This document shows, in pieces, positions 1-6,489 of a stretch of DNA of 9,457 nucleotides. Source of the stretch: Moraxellaceae bacterium (GTDB lineage: Bacteria; Pseudomonadota; Gammaproteobacteria; Pseudomonadales; Moraxellaceae); the NCBI GenBank assembly GCA_003543245.1, contig DPJB01000010.1, positions 8,416 to 17,872 on the forward strand. Direction: 5' to 3'. The notes below the pieces were generated by a model, which was not told where the DNA came from, did not search any database, and saw nothing but the letters and a program-made list of their open reading frames with translations. Numbering within the stretch: the stretch's first letter is position 1; each line of letters starts with the position of its first letter. The position numbers and the translations under genes were made by a program.

Positions 1-1260
1 TTTGCCAACCGCAACCTGTTCCGTGACCGCCTGCACGCAGCCATCTCCACGGCCCGCGACCGCAACCTGCAGGTTGCCCTGCTCTACATCGACCTTGACC
101 GCTTCCGCCAGATCAATGACACCCTGGGCCATGAAGTGGGTGACGAGCTGCTGAAGAAGGCTGCCAAGCGCATCAGCTCGGTGAATGCCAATGTCGACAC
201 CATCTCGCGTATCGGTGGCGATGAATTCACCATCATCATCGACAACTATCAGGACCGTGCCGCGCTGGAGCACTACTGCGAGCGCATCATTGCCGAACTG
301 CGCCGTCCCTTCCGCATCAACGAACACGAACTGCTGCTGGGCGCCTCGATCGGTATCTCGGTGTTCCCGGAGAACGGTCGCGAACTCCAGGTGCTGCTCA
401 ATCACGCCGACATCGCCATGCACCAGGCCAAGCGACTGGGTGGCAACACCACCAAGTTCTACACCTCGGACCTGCGTGTCGCCTCCATCGAACAGCTCAA
501 CCTCGAAAACAGCCTGCGCAAGGCCATCTTCCGCGACGAGTTCGTGGTGCACTACCAGCCCAAACTGCACCTGGCCACCAACCGCATCGTCGGGGTCGAG
601 GCGCTGGTGCGCTGGAACCACCCGACCCTCGGCCTGCTCTACCCCAGCGAATTCATCCCGCTCTCCGAAGAAACCGGTCTGGTCTCGGCCATTGGCGAGC
701 TGGTGCTGGACAAGGCCTGCCGGCAGGCCCAGCTGTGGCAGGACGCAGGACTTGGCAGGATTCACACGGCTGTCAACATTCCGGCACAGCAGATCCGCAA
801 GGGCAACCTGGTCCAGCTGGTGAAGCGCGTCCTCGACAATACCGGTCTTGATCCGCACCTGTTGGATCTTGAGCTGACCGAGTCCTGCCTGATGGATGAC
901 GGTGACGATGTGCTCAGCATGCTGCAGGAATTGCGCAGCATGGGTGTACGGATCTCGCTGGATGACTTTGGTACCGGCTACTCGTCGCTCAGCTACCTGA
1001 AGCGCTTCCCGATCGACACCCTGAAGATCGACCAGGCCTTTGTGCGCGACATCGGCACCAGTGCCGGCGACGAGGCCATTGCCCGCGCCATCATCGCCAT
1101 GGCCCACACCATGGGCATGGAAGTCGTGGCCGAAGGCGTGGAAACACAGGTGCACAAGGACTTCATGGTGCGTGAGGGCTGCGACTACATCCAGGGCTAC
1201 CTGCTCAGCCGGCCGGTGCCGGACGAAGAGCTTTCGGGACTGTTGCGTCGTCAGGCCTGA
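1..1260 (+). CDS. GGDEF-EAL cyclic-di-GMP protein, C-terminal part (5' truncated)
   Basis: The reading frame is open from the first base, so the true start lies left of the window; 419 codons are visible, ending in TGA. The first ~120 residues are a GGDEF (diguanylate cyclase) domain with an intact RIGGDEF at visible residues 70-76. The inhibitory RxxD site that should precede it is degenerate: the Asp is present (ANVD) but the Arg is not. An EAL phosphodiesterase domain follows, with EAL at 200-202 and the other family hallmarks NIPAQQ, ELTES, DDFGTGYSSL, LKID, AEGVET and QGYLLSRP. All residues normally needed for metal and c-di-GMP binding in EAL domains are therefore visible. Phosphodiesterase activity looks likely; cyclase activity is possible, or the GGDEF domain may act as a GTP sensor. 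Sensor domains, if any, are outside the window. It converges on the iron operon and shares its terminator. Confidence 0.96.
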   Translation, partial: FANRNLFRDRLHAAISTARDRNLQVALLYIDLDRFRQINDTLGHEVGDELLKKAAKRISSVNANVDTISRIGGDEFTIIIDNYQDRAALEHYCERIIAELRRPFRINEHELLLGASIGISVFPENGRELQVLLNHADIAMHQAKRLGGNTTKFYTSDLRVASIEQLNLENSLRKAIFRDEFVVHYQPKLHLATNRIVGVEALVRWNHPTLGLLYPSEFIPLSEETGLVSAIGELVLDKACRQAQLWQDAGLGRIHTAVNIPAQQIRKGNLVQLVKRVLDNTGLDPHLLDLELTESCLMDDGDDVLSMLQELRSMGVRISLDDFGTGYSSLSYLKRFPIDTLKIDQAFVRDIGTSAGDEAIARAIIAMAHTMGMEVVAEGVETQVHKDFMVREGCDYIQGYLLSRPVPDEELSGLLRRQA

Positions 1261-1282
1261 TGGCCCGTATCACCCGTCCATA

Positions 1283-1309
1283 AAAAACCCGGCCATGAGC
1301 CGGGTTTTT
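1283..1309. terminator. Bidirectional Rho-independent terminator
   Basis: A perfect CCCGGC/GCCGGG stem (1288-1293 and 1299-1304) with the 5-base loop CATGA is flanked by an A tract on the left (1282-1287) and a T tract on the right (1305-1309). It can therefore end transcription in both directions. It lies 22 bases after the GGDEF-EAL stop and 21 bases before the end of the convergent DUF4198 gene. Confidence 0.93.
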
Positions 1310-1330
1310 CATTTCAGCAAGGCAGCATGC

Positions 1331-2140
1331 TCAGGGCGCCATCACCTCAAGCGTCACGGCGTAACTGGCACGACGCTGCGTGGCGGGAGACAGGGCCTTG
1401 TCATCCTGCAGAGAGGCGCCCAGCCAGTACATGCCGGCTGCCGGCCAGGTCACGCTGAACTCGCCACGCTCGTCACTCCTGAGAACCTGCTCGCTGGACT
1501 GGTCACGGTAACGCTTGCCACCGGGCACTACCTCAACCTCCAGGCCGGTGGCAGGCTGCCCGTCCATCAGCAGGCGGAAACGGGCGGCTTCCCCGGCGAC
1601 CAGATCATTCGGATGGTTAAGCTGGACCAGCTCCAGCCCCTTGCCGGACGGCTGCAACACGGTGGTCGTGGGCTGGCTGGCGGTGACAAAGGTTTCCACC
1701 CTGCTCGACGTTTCCGTGACCTGCAGGCCGGTGGCACCCGCCGGGACTTCCTTCGCGAACGCATCAGGGCTGCCACGCCAGCGCTTGCGCTCGCCATTCT
1801 CTTCCCAGCTGGCCATCAGGCCGGTCGAAGCCGTCATCAGGCGCCATGTGCCGGTCTCTGTCAGGGCCACGTCAAACACGCTGCGGAGCTTGCCGGTGGC
1901 CACATTCTCGGCCTTGCCCGGCCGGCCTGAGGGCATGGTCACCTGCAGGCCGTCCAGACGCACCGGCACATGCTCGAAAGAAAACAGCTCGTTGGATACG
2001 GCGGCATCGACGGTCACCCAGGGGGTCTTGCCGGACAACACCGTGGCGGATGGCAGCAGCCAGCTGCGGTGGGCGAGTGCCGTCGAGGCCAGCAGCGGAA
2101 GGGCCAGCGCCAGCAGGCGCACAGTGAAACGCGGGGTCAT
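1331..2140 (-). CDS. DUF4198 periplasmic protein, last gene of the iron operon
   Basis: 269 residues, ATG start with GGAG (2149-2152) 8 bases upstream. A clear Sec signal peptide (basic start, LLALALPLLAS core) ends in ALA at 21-23, so the predicted mature protein starts at His24 in the sequence HRSWLLPSATVL. This N-terminal AHxxWxxPS pattern and the overall length fit the DUF4198 family, related to the periplasmic NikM-like region of metal uptake systems. The C-terminal ~80 residues look like an Ig-like beta domain (GEFSVTWPAAGMYWL). Family knowledge links DUF4198 proteins to metal-uptake loci, but no biochemical role is firmly established. As the final gene of a Fur-controlled siderophore operon, a periplasmic metal-binding role is a reasonable inference. 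A mature N-terminal His can chelate metal through its amine and side chain; His57 is another candidate ligand. The gene ends just before the shared terminator. Confidence 0.9.
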   Translation of the reverse strand: MTPRFTVRLLALALPLLASTALAHRSWLLPSATVLSGKTPWVTVDAAVSNELFSFEHVPVRLDGLQVTMPSGRPGKAENVATGKLRSVFDVALTETGTWRLMTASTGLMASWEENGERKRWRGSPDAFAKEVPAGATGLQVTETSSRVETFVTASQPTTTVLQPSGKGLELVQLNHPNDLVAGEAARFRLLMDGQPATGLEVEVVPGGKRYRDQSSEQVLRSDERGEFSVTWPAAGMYWLGASLQDDKALSPATQRRASYAVTLEVMAP

Positions 2141-2189
2141 GATCAGGCTCCAGGCAGAAATGTAAGAATCAGGGACAAAATCCGAAGGG

Positions 2190-2708
2190 TCAGGGAGTAA
2201 GGATCAGCACCACCGTAGCCAGCTCGCTCTGGCCCTGGGCCTTGAGCTGCTGCGCACGCACTGGCGGCCATGCAAACGGAATTTCCAGCAACTCGCGCCC
2301 GCCCACTTCACGGGCCGCTTCCACCCGCAGGCGATACTGGCCGGGGGCCAGACCCTTGAGCGGCAATTGCCGGTCGCTGAACTGCAGCGTGTGCTCGCCC
2401 ACCGGCCGTGTCGCACCGCTCACGCCATCCACCGGCATCACAAGCTCGCGTCCGGACTTGCGCCACCACTGCCGCAAGTCCTTGAGCCATTTGGTGCCCT
2501 CGCCGTTTTTCTTGTCCACGTCGTACCAGAGCGCCAGTGTGCGTGCCGGGCCCGTCGCTCCCTCCAGCCAGAACGCGACATAGGGCCGGTGATATTCCGC
2601 CACCTCCAGTCGTGGCAACGACACTTTCACCGTCATGTCTGCCGCCATCGCGACCACTGGCAGCGTCAGCCCTGCGGCCAGAAAAAATGACCATACGAAT
2701 TGCTTCAT
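2190..2708 (-). CDS. DUF2271 periplasmic protein with ApbE-type flavinylation motif
   Basis: 172 residues from the ATG at 2708. This start is chosen because GAGG (2715-2718) sits 6 bases upstream and a typical signal peptide follows (FVWSFFLAAGLTLPVVAMA, cleavage after Ala22). An ATG at 2720 overlapping the upstream stop would add only four residues and has no clear ribosome binding site; longer versions run into the PepSY gene. Family hallmarks of DUF2271 are visible: LEVAEYHRPYVAFWLE (34-49), the Trp/Lys-rich stretch around TKWLKDLRQWW (72-82) and VSGATRPVGEH (96-106). Residues 94-100 read D-G-V-S-G-A-T, an exact fit to the Dxx(S/T)GA(T/S) motif in which ApbE attaches FMN to the last Thr. 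I infer a periplasmic flavoprotein that carries electrons from the PepSY membrane protein to siderophore iron. Flavinylation here is a prediction; the family assignment is firm. Confidence 0.88.
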   Translation of the reverse strand: MKQFVWSFFLAAGLTLPVVAMAADMTVKVSLPRLEVAEYHRPYVAFWLEGATGPARTLALWYDVDKKNGEGTKWLKDLRQWWRKSGRELVMPVDGVSGATRPVGEHTLQFSDRQLPLKGLAPGQYRLRVEAAREVGGRELLEIPFAWPPVRAQQLKAQGQSELATVVLILTP

Positions 2709-2714
2709 GATTTG

Positions 2715-2718
2715 CCTC
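2715..2718 (-). promoter_or_regulatory. Ribosome binding site of the DUF2271 gene
   Basis: GAGG on the minus strand, 6 bases before the ATG at 2708. It lies across the stop/start junction with the PepSY gene and decides for the shorter start. Confidence 0.6.
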
Positions 2719-2719
2719 A

Positions 2720-3379
2720 TCAGTGAATCAGGAACAGGGCCAGCAGCAAGGGAATGACAAACCCTGCGCCCACCACCGGCCAGGTGGCGGGCCGGTGCCG
2801 GCCGTGCAGGTGCAACAAAAAAAGACCCGTCAGGCAGAACAGCACACAGGCCACCGAAAACAGGTCCAGAAACCAGCTCCATGCAGCACCGGTGTGCCGG
2901 CCCTTGTGGAGATCATTGAGATACGCGATGGCGCCGCGTGACGTGTGCTCGTATTCAACCGCACCGGTCATGCGGTCAATGCTCAGCCAGGCATCGCCCC
3001 CCGGCTGCGGCAGCGAGAGATAGGCATCGTCTGTCGACCACTCCACCGTGCGGGTAGCCGACTTCGCATCCACGTCCAGCGCATCTGCCAGCCATGCAGT
3101 GACACCGGCGGGCAACGGACGATTTTCCTGCAGCGTTGTCAGCAGGGGCGCCGGTAATTCTGCTTGCGCCCGTGTCACTACCGGTGTCGCCTCGATGCGT
3201 GCGGCGTTGTTCAGCGTGATGCCGGTGATGGCAAACAGCAGCATGCCGACGAGGGACAAGGCGGAACTGATCCAGTGCCACTGATGCAGCTGCCGCGTCC
3301 AGAAGGCACGGCGTTGTCGCGCCCGACGGTTCACGGCGTCAGTCATCGCGACGCACTCGTCCGGGGTCAGGCATTTCAT
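2720..3379 (-). CDS. Small PepSY-associated transmembrane protein
   Basis: 219 residues from the ATG at 3379, which forms an ATGA overlap with the stop of the dioxygenase gene upstream; an in-frame ATG at 3391 and another at 3346 are less favoured alternatives. Three membrane helices are predicted: about 36-57 (WISSALSLVGMLLFAITG), 165-190 (ending in LTGLFLLH) and 200-218. Between helices 1 and 2 lies a PepSY-like periplasmic domain (about 60-145, including DAWLSIDRMTGAVEYEH). The LNDLHKGRHTG sequence (155-164) just before helix 2 is typical of the small PepSY_TM family. Related larger proteins (FsrB, FoxB, PiuB types) are inner-membrane haem proteins implicated in ferrisiderophore reduction. 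His32, His35, His158, His162, His190 and His192 lie near the membrane ends and are candidate haem ligands. I infer an electron-transfer partner of the DUF2271 protein encoded 11 bases downstream. Confidence 0.88.
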   Translation of the reverse strand: MKCLTPDECVAMTDAVNRRARQRRAFWTRQLHQWHWISSALSLVGMLLFAITGITLNNAARIEATPVVTRAQAELPAPLLTTLQENRPLPAGVTAWLADALDVDAKSATRTVEWSTDDAYLSLPQPGGDAWLSIDRMTGAVEYEHTSRGAIAYLNDLHKGRHTGAAWSWFLDLFSVACVLFCLTGLFLLHLHGRHRPATWPVVGAGFVIPLLLALFLIH

Positions 3380-4056
3380 GTCTGTGCCCACATGCGCAGC
3401 AGGTTGTGATAGCTGCCGGTGAGATGCACCAGCGCCTCACCATCCGCACCACTCTGGTTGAGACGCTGGATGGCCGTGTCCATTTCAAACAGCAGTGCAC
3501 GCTGCACATCGTCACGCACCATGCTCTGTATCCAGAAAAACGAGGCCAGCCGCGCGCCACGTGTCACCGGCGTTACACGGTGCAGACTGGTCGATGGATA
3601 CATCACCAGATCGCCCGCCGGCAGTTTCACCCGCTGCGCGCCATAGGTGTCCTCGATCAGCAACTCGCCGCCGTCATACTCTTCCGGATTCGTCAGGAAC
3701 AGCGTGCACGACACATCCGTACGCAACTGCTTGCCAGTACCCGGTAACAACCGGACCGCATTGTCGACGTGATGACCGAACTGCTCGCCACCTTCATAAC
3801 GATTGAACATGGGCGGATAGACACATGCTGGCAACGCGGCACTGATAAACATTGCATGCCGCTCCAGGCGAGCCAGAATGGCATCGCCCAGTTCACTCGC
3901 TACCGGCGATCCCTCCGGCAACTGGCGATTATTTTTTACGCGGGCGCCCTGATTACCGGCGGTTACCAGGCCACTGGTCCACTCTGCCGCCAGCAAGCGC
4001 TCGCGACAGTGCAGCACTTCTTCTGCCGTCAGCACCTGCGGAATATGCAACAACAT
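3376..4056 (-). CDS. piuC: PiuC/YbiX-type Fe(II)/2-oxoglutarate-dependent dioxygenase
   Basis: 226 residues, the usual length of the PKHD-type hydroxylase family of PiuC and E. coli YbiX. GGAGG at 4067-4071 lies 10 bases before the ATG. The double-stranded beta-helix iron ligands are visible: H96-x-D98 in GHHVDNAV and distal His159 in STSLHRVTPVTRGARL, with Arg169 as the expected 2-oxoglutarate-binding residue. The start (MLLHIPQVLTAEEV) and NNRQLP (42-47) also match the family. The cytoplasmic substrate is not firmly known; the gene is regularly found beside TonB-dependent catecholate receptors (piuA-piuC in Pseudomonas, fiu-ybiX in E. coli), and a role in handling siderophores or siderophore-like compounds is commonly proposed. 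It follows the receptor gene by 53 bases with no convincing terminator between them, and its stop overlaps the PepSY start (ATGA), suggesting translational coupling. Confidence 0.95.
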   Translation of the reverse strand: MLLHIPQVLTAEEVLHCRERLLAAEWTSGLVTAGNQGARVKNNRQLPEGSPVASELGDAILARLERHAMFISAALPACVYPPMFNRYEGGEQFGHHVDNAVRLLPGTGKQLRTDVSCTLFLTNPEEYDGGELLIEDTYGAQRVKLPAGDLVMYPSTSLHRVTPVTRGARLASFFWIQSMVRDDVQRALLFEMDTAIQRLNQSGADGEALVHLTGSYHNLLRMWAQT

Positions 4057-4109
4057 GTCTGGATGTCCTCCGGTAATTCAGGCAGCTTTTTTCGTTGCCC
4101 ACACGACGA

Positions 4110-6317
4110 TCAGAACCGGTACGTCAGCGTCATGATCGCGCCGCGCCCTTTTGCCGGCGTGGCACGGCCCGTCGAAGCCGTCTCGAAATACTCTTCATTG
4201 CCGAGGTTCTGCAAATTCAGGCGCACGTCATATTTTTTCTGCAGGTACGCCAGTGTTGCGTCGTAGCGAGTGTAGTCATCAATGACGGCTGCTTCGTAGT
4301 TGTCGACAAAGCGGTCTGCCATGTACACGGCGCCACCGCCGATTTCCCAGTTGGCGGAAATTCCGTAGGTCGTCCACAGCGTGGCCGAATGTGTCGGCAC
4401 GTTGGCCATGTGATTGCCTTCGGCGTACAGGTCATACACCGGCGATGAACTGCTGCCGACATTGCGGCGGTCTTTCGATGCCACAATCTCGCTGTCGAGA
4501 TAGGTATAGCCGGCCAGCATCTGCCACTTCTCGGCCAGCTTGCCGGCCACACTGGCCTCAAAACCATCGACGCGTGTATTGCCGTCCAGTGTGGTGAAGC
4601 CGGTCAGCGGATCTTTCGTACGGGCGTTTGACTTGTCAACGCGAAACACGGCGGTGGCAAGCTGCAGGGCATCGTTGTACAAGGCGTACTTTGCCCCGAT
4701 TTCGAATGACTCGCTTTCTTCCGGCGCCACCGTCGATGTTGACTGCGACATGGTGAGGGTTTCACCCGACGGATTGAACGATGTGCCATACGAGGCGTAA
4801 TACGACTGCACCGCATCAGGCTGCCACACGAGGCCGCCACGCACGCTGGTCATTTCATCCACGCGGCTGTAGCGCTGCGTGGCACCGGTCGCATTGGTGA
4901 TCGTGTCGGCTTCCAGATCGTAGCGGTCCATACGCACACCTGCGACCAGCTTGAGCTGCTCGGTCAGGTCGGCCTGATCATTGACATACACGGCTACGGT
5001 CTCTGCCGTGTTATCCGTCCTGGTAGCACTTGTGGTGCGTGTTGCACTGCCCGGCATCGGGCCGTAAACCGGATCGGCCATATTGGTGGTCGGTACACCG
5101 GTCCACAAGTAGGCCTGGTTCTCGTAAGTGTCACGTCCGACTTCCACACCCGCCATCAGGTGATGCGCGATTGCACCGGTGTCAAATTTCACGAACAGAT
5201 CCGTCTGGTTGTACAGCGTGCTGTCGCGCAGCTCACGCTCGCGGCGTGCACGGGTACCCGTGACCGTGTCGAGCGGGGTCGATGCAGTGACGCTGGTCGG
5301 AAGTGTTACCGTGGTTGGCGAGGCATAGGTTTCGTACTCGCCGTACTGCAGACGGTTCTGTACGCGCACCGCATCATTGAAGCGGTGTGACACCGATGCA
5401 TTCAGGACATTGATGTCCTGGTCATAGCTGTCATCGGTAAAGCCATAAAAATTGTCATGGTTTGCCGCAATCGGCTTGCCCGGATTTTCCGGCGTGGTTA
5501 GGGCGCCGCGATAAAGCGGAAATCCGTAATCTGGAATGTCGCGGTTACGCTGGACCAGTGCCGACATCAGCACTTCGGTCGGCGTACCGATACCAAAGCT
5601 GATCGACGGTGCCAGACCGAAATCCTTTTTCTCCACCACATCACGCGTCGACTGCGTGTCCTGCCCGAATGCGGCAATGCGGAAGGCCGAGGTATCAGAA
5701 ATGCGGGTGTTGTAATCGAAGGTGGTGCGGTAGTAATCGTCCGTCCCCACACTCACGCCAATCTGGCCGCGAGTCTCGAGGTCCGGTTTCTTGCTGACCT
5801 GATTGATCACGCCTCCGGTCGAGCCACGCCCGAACAGCATGGAAGCCGGTCCCTTCAGCACCTCCACCGCATCCAGCGCAAAGGTGTCGCGACTGTACTG
5901 GCCACGGTCGCGGAAACCGTCGACATAGACATCGGTGCGTGCGGAATAGCCGCGCAAATTGATGTTGTCACCGATATTGCCGCCCTCACCGGCGGAGATG
6001 GTGATGCCCGGCACATTGCGCAGGGCCTCTGTCAGGCTGGCCACGGCCTGGTCATCCATCACCGCCCGATCCACCACCATCACGGACTGCGGTATGTCAC
6101 GCAGGGCCGCTGGTGCCTTTCCACCCACTGTCGACACGCCCGGGGTATAGGACTTCTGTTCCGTGACTGCACCTGCCGTCACCATCACTTCCTGCATGAC
6201 CTGGGGCGGTGCCACGGTCTCCGGTGTGGTCGGTGTGGCCTCTTCGGCGAGTGCTGGCAGCCCGTGCAGGGCGAGAAGGCTGAGAACAAGGGGACGACGG
6301 GAGAAGCGGGCAGTCAT
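4110..6317 (-). CDS. fiu: TonB-dependent catecholate siderophore receptor, Fiu/PiuA type
   Basis: 735 residues from the ATG at 6317, chosen because GAGGAA lies 6 bases upstream; a TTG start 21 bases earlier has no ribosome binding site. The signal peptide (LVLSLLALHGLPALA) is cleaved after Ala24. A TonB box-like VMVTAG at 44-49 is followed by the plug domain (DIPQSVMVVD; INLRGYSARTDVYVDGFRDR; VEVLKGPASMLFGRGSTGG; VINQVSKK). The remaining ~550 residues form the 22-strand outer-membrane barrel, which ends in the expected aromatic residue (LTYRF). The plug sequence and size closely resemble E. coli Fiu and Pseudomonas PiuA, which import ferric catecholates and linear catechol compounds using TonB energy; related receptors also admit catechol-bearing antibiotics. 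It is the first gene of the operon, under a Fur-box promoter. The exact siderophore cannot be read from sequence. Confidence 0.96.
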   Translation of the reverse strand: MTARFSRRPLVLSLLALHGLPALAEEATPTTPETVAPPQVMQEVMVTAGAVTEQKSYTPGVSTVGGKAPAALRDIPQSVMVVDRAVMDDQAVASLTEALRNVPGITISAGEGGNIGDNINLRGYSARTDVYVDGFRDRGQYSRDTFALDAVEVLKGPASMLFGRGSTGGVINQVSKKPDLETRGQIGVSVGTDDYYRTTFDYNTRISDTSAFRIAAFGQDTQSTRDVVEKKDFGLAPSISFGIGTPTEVLMSALVQRNRDIPDYGFPLYRGALTTPENPGKPIAANHDNFYGFTDDSYDQDINVLNASVSHRFNDAVRVQNRLQYGEYETYASPTTVTLPTSVTASTPLDTVTGTRARRERELRDSTLYNQTDLFVKFDTGAIAHHLMAGVEVGRDTYENQAYLWTGVPTTNMADPVYGPMPGSATRTTSATRTDNTAETVAVYVNDQADLTEQLKLVAGVRMDRYDLEADTITNATGATQRYSRVDEMTSVRGGLVWQPDAVQSYYASYGTSFNPSGETLTMSQSTSTVAPEESESFEIGAKYALYNDALQLATAVFRVDKSNARTKDPLTGFTTLDGNTRVDGFEASVAGKLAEKWQMLAGYTYLDSEIVASKDRRNVGSSSSPVYDLYAEGNHMANVPTHSATLWTTYGISANWEIGGGAVYMADRFVDNYEAAVIDDYTRYDATLAYLQKKYDVRLNLQNLGNEEYFETASTGRATPAKGRGAIMTLTYRF

Positions 6318-6323
6318 GACGGA

Positions 6324-6329
6324 TTCCTC
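6324..6329 (-). promoter_or_regulatory. Ribosome binding site of the siderophore receptor gene
   Basis: GAGGAA on the minus strand, 6 bases before the ATG at 6317. It supports this start over the upstream TTG at 6338. Confidence 0.75.
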
Positions 6330-6333
6330 AATG

Positions 6334-6359
6334 GCCAAGTCGGTGATGCGTCACTTGGC
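6334..6359 (-). other. Inverted repeat in the receptor leader
   Basis: A perfect 7-base inverted repeat, GCCAAGT (6334-6340) and ACTTGGC (6353-6359), with a 12-base loop. It lies in the predicted 5' untranslated leader, four bases before the GAGGAA ribosome binding site. A shorter alternative stem, GTGA/TCAC (6343-6346 and 6351-6354), would compete with it. It could affect translation, or be chance; it has no T tract, so it is not a terminator. Confidence 0.4.
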
Positions 6360-6434
6360 TATCAGGGCAATGCCCGTCATGGCTGGCTAGCGCGAAGACA
6401 GCAGCCGGCGGGTCCGGTGCTGTTCAGGGCTGGC

Positions 6435-6463
6435 ATCGTATTTCAAATGATAATGATTATCAA
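6435..6463 (-). promoter_or_regulatory. Sigma70-type promoter of the iron operon
   Basis: On the minus strand, TTGATA (6458-6463, 5 of 6 matches to the -35 consensus) and TACGAT (6435-6440, 4 of 6 matches to the -10) are separated by exactly 17 bases. Transcription would start near 6428, giving a leader of about 110 bases. The -35 element lies inside the Fur box, the standard geometry for Fur repression. Confidence 0.65.
6448..6462. promoter_or_regulatory. Fur box (iron-responsive operator)
   Basis: TGATAATGATTATCA is a perfect match to the 7-1-7 Fur consensus TGATAATnATTATCA. It overlaps the -35 and spacer of the receptor promoter, so Fe-Fur should repress the operon when iron is plentiful. 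It is an AT-rich island in otherwise GC-rich sequence. Confidence 0.93.
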
Positions 6464-6489
6464 TAGTAAATGACTTTGATCAAGGCAGA

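Noticed and set aside
1040..1930. Long plus-strand open frame running through the GGDEF-EAL end, the terminator and the DUF4198 gene
   Set aside because: It crosses the terminator and lies antisense to a well-supported gene; its protein is Arg/Gly/Ala-rich with no recognisable domain, as expected of an off-frame shadow in GC-rich DNA.
2709..2882. N-terminally extended version of the DUF2271 protein starting at 2882
   Set aside because: The extension overlaps the end of the PepSY gene in another frame and would bury the signal peptide; the start at 2708 has a ribosome binding site and a normal signal sequence.
4077..4099. Imperfect GGCAGC/GTTGCC hairpin around a T tract between the receptor gene and the dioxygenase gene
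   Set aside because: The stem is short and includes a G-U pair, and the T tract is in the loop on the plus strand, so it does not look like an intrinsic terminator for the minus-strand operon.
6351..6380. Nine-codon open frame in the receptor leader (M-T-G-I-A-L-I-A-K)
   Set aside because: It has no ribosome binding site, and such short frames are expected by chance in a leader of this length.
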